Source of the DNA: JAAYAY01 sp964429355
GTDB taxonomy: Bacteria; Planctomycetota; Planctomycetia; Pirellulales; Thermoguttaceae
NCBI GenBank assembly: GCA_964429355.1
Contig: CAYSCH010000394.1
Span: forward strand, 1 to 8,700
DNA length: 8,700 bases
Direction of reading: 5' to 3'
Below the pieces are notes generated by a model. The model did no database searches, was not told the DNA's origin, and saw only the letters and a list, made by a program, of their open reading frames with translations. Shown here piece after piece: positions 4,767 through 8,700 of the stretch. Every line of letters begins with the position of its first letter. The stretch's first letter is position 1. The position numbers were made by a program, and so were the translations under genes.

Positions 4767-7700
4767 TCAGCAGAAGTTGCGGCTCTTGGAGGCGAGTTCT
4801 GCCAGGCGGGTGGAAAGGTCCTCCAGGTGGGAGGCGAGCACATGGATCACGCGGCCTTCGCGCTGGAGGCGGCCGCGAACGAGGAGCAGATTGCCGCGCA
4901 GGGCGACAGAGCGGAATCGCTTCCACACGTCCGCACGGATGATCAGGTTGGCCACGCCCGTTTCGTCTTCCAGGGTCACGAAGGTGATGCCTTTGGCCGT
5001 GCCGGGGCGCTGGCGGACGAGGACAACGCCGGCGACGGCCACGGGGCGATTCTTGGGTAGCACACGTAGGTCATCGGCACGGGCGATCTTCATTTCGTCC
5101 AATGCGGGACGGAGGAAAGCCATGGGGTGTTTGCCGAGCGTCATGCCGAGGTTGCGGTAGTCGGCCAGCATCTCTTCAACAGGCTGCATCTCGGGCAGGG
5201 CGGTTGGCTCGTCCGGCGCGGAGGGCAAGGCAGCGAACAGCGGGAGTTCCTTGCGGTCCTGGCCGAGGGCGTGCCAGAGGGCGTCGCGGCGGTTCAGCCC
5301 AAAGGACTTGAACGCTCCGGCCTTGGCCAGCCGGGTGGCCACGGCAGTGCTCAGGCCGGTGCGGCGTGTGAACTCTTCCATGGAAGAGAAGGGGCCCTGC
5401 CGCCGGGCCTCCTGGATGGCCTCGGCGTGGGCCTGGGACATGCCCCGCAGGAGTCGCATGCCGAGGCGGAGGGCGAGGGGGCCGGGGGGGGCGTCTTGCC
5501 TGGTGGGATGGAGACCGGAAGTGGAAGGAGAGGGAGGAATCCGGTTTCTATCCTCGCCGGCGAGTCGGGTTGGTTTGGCCTCGCTCACGCGTCGGGTTTC
5601 AAGTTCTATGGAGGTCGGTTTGGCCTCGCTTACGCGTCGGGTTTCAATTTCTTTGGAGGTCGATGGGGCCTCGCTTACGCGTCGGGTTTCTATGTGTGTG
5701 GGTAGCTCGAGAGTGCAGTTCCAGTCACTGTGGTTGACGTCGACCGGGAGGACTTCTACCCCGTGGTCCCGGGCGTTGCGGATCAACTGGGCGGGGGCGT
5801 AGAAGCCCATGGGCTGGCTGTTGAGGAGGGCGGCGGTGAAGGCAGCCTGGTGATAGCACTTGAGCCAGGAGGAGACATAGACCAGGAGGGCAAAACTGGC
5901 CGCATGGGACTCGGGGAATCCGTAATCGCCGAAGCCGCGAATCTGGTTGAAGATCGCTTCGGCATACTCCTGGGAGAATCCATTGGATTTCATGCCGTCG
6001 ATGAGCCTGCGGCGAAATTCGTCGATCACGCCCGGCCGTCGCCAGGCACCCATCGCACGGCGTAACTGATCGGCCTCGCCCGGCGTGAAACCGGCGGCCA
6101 CGACGGCCAGCCGCATGGCCTGCTCCTGAAACAGAGGCACGCCGAGGGTTTTTTCCAGCACGCCGCGAACCGCCTCGTTGGGAAAAGTGACGGACTCCTG
6201 GCCGTTGCGCCGGCGAAGATACGGATGGACCATGTTGCCCTGGATGGGACCGGGTCGCACAATGGCCACCTCGATCACCAGGTCGTAGAAGCAACGGGGC
6301 TTGAGCCGGGGAAGCATGCTCATCTGGGCCCGGCTCTCGATCTGGAAAACACCCATCGTGTCGGCCTTGCGGATCATGGCATAGACGTGGGGATCTTCAG
6401 GGGGCACGGTGGCGAGAGTGAACCGCCCCCCTTCGTGCTGCTCAATCAGATGGAAGCACTTGCGGATGGCCGTCAGCATGCCGAGGGCCAGGCAATCGAC
6501 CTTGAGGATGCCCAGTTCGTCGAGGTCGTCTTTGTTCCACTGGATCACGGTCCGGCCGGGCATGGCGGCGTTTTCGATGGGCACCATTTCGCACAAGGGG
6601 CCCTGGGTCATCACCATTCCGCCGGTGTGCTGGGAGAGATGGCGAGGAAAGCCGACCAGTTGATCGACCAATTCGACGAGCTGCCTGCCCACGGTGGAGT
6701 CGGGATCGATTCCGGCCTCGCGGCAGCGCTGGGGCATTTCGGGCTCGGTGCTGAAATGCTCGATCCGCTTGGCGAGGTTGTCCACACGGTCGAGCGAGAG
6801 CCCGAGGGCCTTGCCCACGTCGCGAACGGCCGAACGGGGGCGATAGGTGATCACTTCGGCGGTCATGCCGGCCCGCTCGCGGCCATACTTCTGGTAAAGG
6901 TACTGGAGCACCTCCTCCCGGCGCTCGTGCTCGAAATCGACGTCGATATCGGGGGCCTCGTTGCGCTCGCGGCTGACGAAGCGTTCGAAGAGGAGGTCGA
7001 CGCGGTCGGGATCGACGGCCGTCACGCCCAGGCAGTAGCAGACGGCCGAGTTCGCCGCCGAGCCTCGCCCTTGGCAAAGGATGCCGCGGCCACGGGCGAA
7101 GCGGACAAGGTCCCAGACGGTGAGAAAATAGGCCTCGTAGTGCAGTTCGGCGATCAGGTCGAGTTCATGCTGGAGCAGGCGGCCGACTTTTTGGGGAATT
7201 CCGTTGGGGTAGCGTTTTTCGGCGCCGAGCCAGGTCAGGTGGTCCAGGTATTGGGAAGCCCGCGATGGGGCGGGGGAAGGGGGCAGGCCTTTTTTCGCGG
7301 ACTGCGAATTGGAACTTGGGCCAGTGAAATCCTCCGGCACCAGTTCTTCGGGGTATTCGTAGCGAAGCTGATCGAGGGAAAAGCCGATGCGGTCGGCGAT
7401 TTCGAGGGTGCGGCGGAGGGCGTCGGGGGCATCGGCAAACAGGAGCTGCATCTGGTCGGGCGGCTTCAGATAGCGCTCGGCGTTGGCAAAGAGGTGCTCG
7501 GTCACCTCGGCCACCGTGCCGTGATGCTGCACGGCGGTCAAGACATCCTGCAGGGCCTGACGCTCGGCCACGTGATAGCGGACCGCGCCGGTGGCGACCA
7601 GGGGAACATGCCCTTTGCGGGCCGTATCTGCCAATTCGGCGAGTCGGCGGCGATCGTCGGGGCCATAGTGGAGGGATGCCGCGAGGTAGCAACGATCGCC

Positions 7701-8129
7701 GAACAGGTTGCGGTAATCGCCCAGGTCGCGGCAAAAGCGGGGGGCGACCTCAGCTCCTGGAATCACGCAGGCCAGCAGTCCCTCGGCATGGCTGGCGAGA
7801 TCCTCGAACCGCAGGCGGCACTGGCCTTTTCCGGCTCGGCGACGGCCTTCGGTGAGCAGGCGGCAGAGGCGGCCGTAGGCCTGGCGATCGGTGGGGAGGA
7901 GAACTGCGGTGGCAGCATCTTCGACGACGATTTCGGTGCCGACAAGGAGTTGGATGCCGGTTTCTTTGGCGGCCGTGTGGGCCCGAACAACGCCGGCCAG
8001 CGAGTTGCGATCGGTGATCGCAATGGCGCGATATTCCAGTTCCGCGGCACGGCGAACGAGTTCTTCGGGGTGGGAAGCCCCTTCGAGGAAGGAGAAGTTG
8101 GATTTGGCGTAGATTTCGGCGCAGGGCAT
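4767..8129 (-). CDS. dnaE2: Error-prone DNA polymerase III alpha-like subunit DnaE2 (ImuC)
   Basis: This C-family polymerase performs translesion synthesis in the SOS response, usually with ImuA and ImuB. The product has 1120 residues. The N-terminal PHP domain (about 1-210) reads Ser-Asn-Phe-Ser-Phe-Leu-Glu-Gly-Ala-Ser-His-Pro-Glu-Glu-Leu at 10-24. It lacks the His-x-His and Thr-Asp-His metal ligands of active PHP domains. Palm: Pro-Asp-Ile-Asp-Val-Asp-Phe at 393-399 (catalytic Asp396 and Asp398) and Lys-Val-Asp at 543-545 (Asp545). Further marks are Gly-Arg-Gly-Ser-Ala-Ala-Asn at 354-360, Phe-Pro-Glu-Ser-His-Ala-Ala-Ser-Phe at 738-746 and an OB-fold at about 1028-1100. The C-terminus Ser-Arg-Asn-Phe resembles the Ser-Arg-Asp-Phe-His end of DnaE2. 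There is no clamp-loader-binding tail as in DnaE1. Unusual inserts lie at about 268-290 and 806-886. The ATG at 8129 is chosen by homology. The frame extends 54 codons upstream to a TTG without similarity, and no ribosome binding site is visible. Confidence 0.95.
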   Translation of the reverse strand: MPCAEIYAKSNFSFLEGASHPEELVRRAAELEYRAIAITDRNSLAGVVRAHTAAKETGIQLLVGTEIVVEDAATAVLLPTDRQAYGRLCRLLTEGRRRAGKGQCRLRFEDLASHAEGLLACVIPGAEVAPRFCRDLGDYRNLFGDRCYLAASLHYGPDDRRRLAELADTARKGHVPLVATGAVRYHVAERQALQDVLTAVQHHGTVAEVTEHLFANAERYLKPPDQMQLLFADAPDALRRTLEIADRIGFSLDQLRYEYPEELVPEDFTGPSSNSQSAKKGLPPSPAPSRASQYLDHLTWLGAEKRYPNGIPQKVGRLLQHELDLIAELHYEAYFLTVWDLVRFARGRGILCQGRGSAANSAVCYCLGVTAVDPDRVDLLFERFVSRERNEAPDIDVDFEHERREEVLQYLYQKYGRERAGMTAEVITYRPRSAVRDVGKALGLSLDRVDNLAKRIEHFSTEPEMPQRCREAGIDPDSTVGRQLVELVDQLVGFPRHLSQHTGGMVMTQGPLCEMVPIENAAMPGRTVIQWNKDDLDELGILKVDCLALGMLTAIRKCFHLIEQHEGGRFTLATVPPEDPHVYAMIRKADTMGVFQIESRAQMSMLPRLKPRCFYDLVIEVAIVRPGPIQGNMVHPYLRRRNGQESVTFPNEAVRGVLEKTLGVPLFQEQAMRLAVVAAGFTPGEADQLRRAMGAWRRPGVIDEFRRRLIDGMKSNGFSQEYAEAIFNQIRGFGDYGFPESHAASFALLVYVSSWLKCYHQAAFTAALLNSQPMGFYAPAQLIRNARDHGVEVLPVDVNHSDWNCTLELPTHIETRRVSEAPSTSKEIETRRVSEAKPTSIELETRRVSEAKPTRLAGEDRNRIPPSPSTSGLHPTRQDAPPGPLALRLGMRLLRGMSQAHAEAIQEARRQGPFSSMEEFTRRTGLSTAVATRLAKAGAFKSFGLNRRDALWHALGQDRKELPLFAALPSAPDEPTALPEMQPVEEMLADYRNLGMTLGKHPMAFLRPALDEMKIARADDLRVLPKNRPVAVAGVVLVRQRPGTAKGITFVTLEDETGVANLIIRADVWKRFRSVALRGNLLLVRGRLQREGRVIHVLASHLEDLSTRLAELASKSRNFC
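5569..5703 (-). repeat. Three tandem 45-bp in-frame repeats inside dnaE2
   Basis: Units at 5569-5613, 5614-5658 and 5659-5703 share a near-identical core of about 22 bp, cctcgctyacgcgtcgggtt on the plus strand, each with an ACGCGT site. On the coding strand each unit gives 15 residues containing Glu-Thr-Arg-Arg-Val-Ser-Glu-Ala, starting at DnaE2 residues 814, 829 and 844. A degenerate fourth core begins near 5552, still in frame but offset by 27 bp. The array sits in a variable linker between the polymerase core and the C-terminal helix-hairpin-helix/OB region, so it can be tolerated. I associate similar Arg-Arg-Val-Ser-Glu-Ala repeats with planctomycete genomes, from memory and unverified. 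Confidence 0.9.
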
Positions 8130-8138
8130 GGGAAGGGG

Positions 8139-8168
8139 AAATGACGACTGACGAAAGTCAAATGACGA
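8139..8168. repeat. Short direct repeat just upstream of dnaE2
   Basis: AAATGACGA occurs at 8139-8147 and 8160-8168, a period of 21 bp (two helical turns). On the minus strand this reads as TCGTCATTT, with the first copy ending 9 bp before the dnaE2 ATG. A related TTTGTCATT stretch lies near 904-912 beside the bcp stop. It may be a small dispersed intergenic repeat of this genome. Confidence 0.4.
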
Positions 8169-8308
8169 AGATTGGGGGTTACAGGTTGTTGCAGGGCATC
8201 GATGGGGTGAGGAACGGTTTTGGGAGGCGATTTGATTTTTGGCACAAGTAAGCCTGTCGCACAAAAAACAGGGCAAGAAGGAGTGTTTCAAGTGACTTGC
8301 AGGTAGGG

Positions 8309-8336
8309 ACTTACGAATGCTGTTGTGGACGTAAGT
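8309..8336. repeat. Inverted repeat in the dnaE2 leader
   Basis: ACTTACG (8309-8315) and CGTAAGT (8330-8336) are perfect 7-bp arms around a 14-bp spacer, giving 21 bp between half-site centres. It could be a hairpin in a long dnaE2 leader or a two-half-site operator. No T-run follows on the minus strand, so it is not a typical terminator. Confidence 0.4.
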
Positions 8337-8493
8337 TCATATCCGTCGATGGAGGGGCGTGCCAAAAATCCCTCTGACGAAGGGGCGATGCAGGAATGGG
8401 GGTTGGTCAACAGGGTGCGATTTTGCCAGTTCGTGGGTGCATGGCGGCGGCGAGAGTCTGGCTGGAGAGGGACAGGCTACGGTCAGTGCGCGC

Positions 8494-8509
8494 ATGTATA
8501 TTTATACAT
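8494..8509. promoter_or_regulatory. LexA-like palindromic operator upstream of dnaE2
   Basis: ATGTATATTTATACAT is palindromic with 7-bp arms and a TT centre. Its inner 14 bp differ from the core of the E. coli LexA consensus, TGTATATATATACA, at one position. The outer CTG/CAG bases strictly conserved in E. coli boxes are ATG/CAT here. It covers the -10 of the only strong promoter upstream of dnaE2, an SOS gene in many bacteria. LexA boxes differ between phyla, so the binder could be another repressor. Confidence 0.45.
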
Positions 8510-8528
8510 ATTTCCAGTATCAAGTCAA
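8501..8528 (-). promoter_or_regulatory. Candidate dnaE2 promoter
   Basis: On the minus strand TTGACT (8523-8528) and TATAAA (8501-8506) are 16 bp apart, each 5 of 6 to consensus, in the most AT-rich patch of the region. The nearest minus-strand gene downstream is dnaE2, and the upstream gene ends at 8622, so dnaE2 is the likely target. Initiation would be near 8494. Confidence 0.55.
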
Positions 8529-8621
8529 GGGGAAATCCGAGGCAGGTGCGGGAAGGAGTGAGAACGGATTTTCAGGCTCGAAGCGGTTGCTCCCCCAAGG
8601 CCCACCGCTCCGCATCACGCC

Positions 8622-8700
8622 CTACTTGACGATCGCCGCGGCGAAGTTGCCTTTGCCCGGTGGTGAGAACTTGACCCGCTTGCCTGCTTCCACCTTGGAC
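8622..8700 (-). CDS. C-terminal end of an unidentified gene, cut by the window edge
   Basis: One minus-strand frame is open from the right edge to a TAG at 8622-8624 and yields 25 residues. It reads Ser-Lys-Val-Glu-Ala-Gly-Lys-Arg-Val-Lys-Phe-Ser-Pro-Pro, then Gly-Lys-Gly-Asn-Phe-Ala-Ala-Ala-Ile-Val-Lys. The composition is that of real protein, and the pattern of a Gly-Lys-x-Val-x-Phe strand followed by a final strand resembles the end of a small beta-barrel. CusF-like copper-binding proteins end in a similar way, but 25 residues cannot support that assignment. Its stop leaves the dnaE2 promoter outside the gene. The family is unknown. Confidence 0.5.
   Translation of the reverse strand, partial: SKVEAGKRVKFSPPGKGNFAAAIVK

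Larger units (their letters stand above)
8130..8621. other. Long non-coding region upstream of dnaE2
   Basis: About 490 bp between the dnaE2 start and the stop of the next minus-strand gene. I find no convincing gene. Minus-strand ATG frames at about 8340 and 8441 close after 9 and 11 codons, and the longer plus-strand frames (for example 8325-8561) resemble no family and run across the putative operator. It holds the promoter and palindrome at 8494-8528, an inverted repeat at 8309-8336 and a direct repeat at 8139-8168. If the promoter is right, dnaE2 mRNA has a leader of about 365 nt. Confidence 0.55.

Noticed and set aside
5569..5703. CRISPR array
   Set aside because: The repeats are contiguous 45-bp units with no unique spacers, in frame inside a protein gene.
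6225..8144. Long plus-strand frame of 639 codons antisense to dnaE2
   Set aside because: It is a shadow of a GC-rich gene. Its Gly/Ala/His-rich composition matches no family, while the opposite strand is an unmistakable polymerase.
8130..8291. 54-codon upstream extension of dnaE2 to a TTG at 8291
   Set aside because: It is Cys/Ser/Pro-rich with no similarity to the PHP domain, and DnaE2 similarity begins exactly after the ATG at 8129.
8325..8561. Plus-strand frame of 78 codons upstream of dnaE2
   Set aside because: No family resemblance and no ribosome binding site, and it runs through the promoter and palindrome assigned to dnaE2.
8582..8609. Hairpin AGCGGT/ACCGCT as terminator of the right-edge gene
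   Set aside because: Only a 6-bp stem with a 16-nt loop, and no T-run follows on the minus strand.

Overview
The window looks like a chromosomal segment of a GC-rich Planctomycete, probably Pirellulales-like. This is inferred from three things: a small membrane protein that opens with the Asn-Pro-Tyr-x-Ser-Pro signature common on planctomycetal hypothetical proteins, an arginyl-tRNA synthetase with a long insert, and in-frame copies of a Thr-Arg-Arg-Val-Ser-Glu-Ala repeat inside a polymerase gene. Few genes have a clear Shine-Dalgarno sequence, which also fits. The phylum call rests on pattern recognition and not on a marker gene.

Layout, left to right. Positions 1-180 are AT-richer than the rest and hold no gene I can name. 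Positions 181-746 (minus strand) carry a type II toxin-antitoxin pair: a ParD-like antitoxin followed, with a 10-bp overlap, by a RelE/ParE-fold toxin. A good sigma-70-type promoter precedes it. A 63-bp nested inverted repeat (831-893) separates it from bcp (902-1381, minus), a thioredoxin-dependent peroxiredoxin. bcp diverges across a 321-bp intergenic region from rsfS (1703-2164, plus), a ribosome silencing factor. A small two-helix membrane protein (2274-2531, plus) and argS (2793-4760, plus) follow. argS converges, with only 6 bp between stop codons, on dnaE2 (4767-8129, minus), the error-prone C-family polymerase of SOS mutagenesis. About 490 bp of non-coding DNA lies upstream of dnaE2. 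At the right edge are the last 25 codons of an unidentified minus-strand gene (8622-8700).

Functionally this is mostly housekeeping: translation (RsfS, ArgS), peroxide defence (Bcp) and damage-tolerant DNA synthesis (DnaE2), plus one accessory toxin-antitoxin module. The best regulatory signal is upstream of dnaE2. A TTGACT-N16-TATAAA promoter has its -10 covered by a perfect 16-bp palindrome that differs from the core of the E. coli LexA consensus at one position, so damage-inducible control of dnaE2 is plausible. No imuA or imuB partner gene is visible in the window.

I do not see a new multi-gene system here. The most unusual structures are the triplicated 45-bp repeat inside dnaE2, the roughly 94-residue charged insert in ArgS, the LexA-like operator, and a 14-bp -10-region element shared by rsfS and argS.
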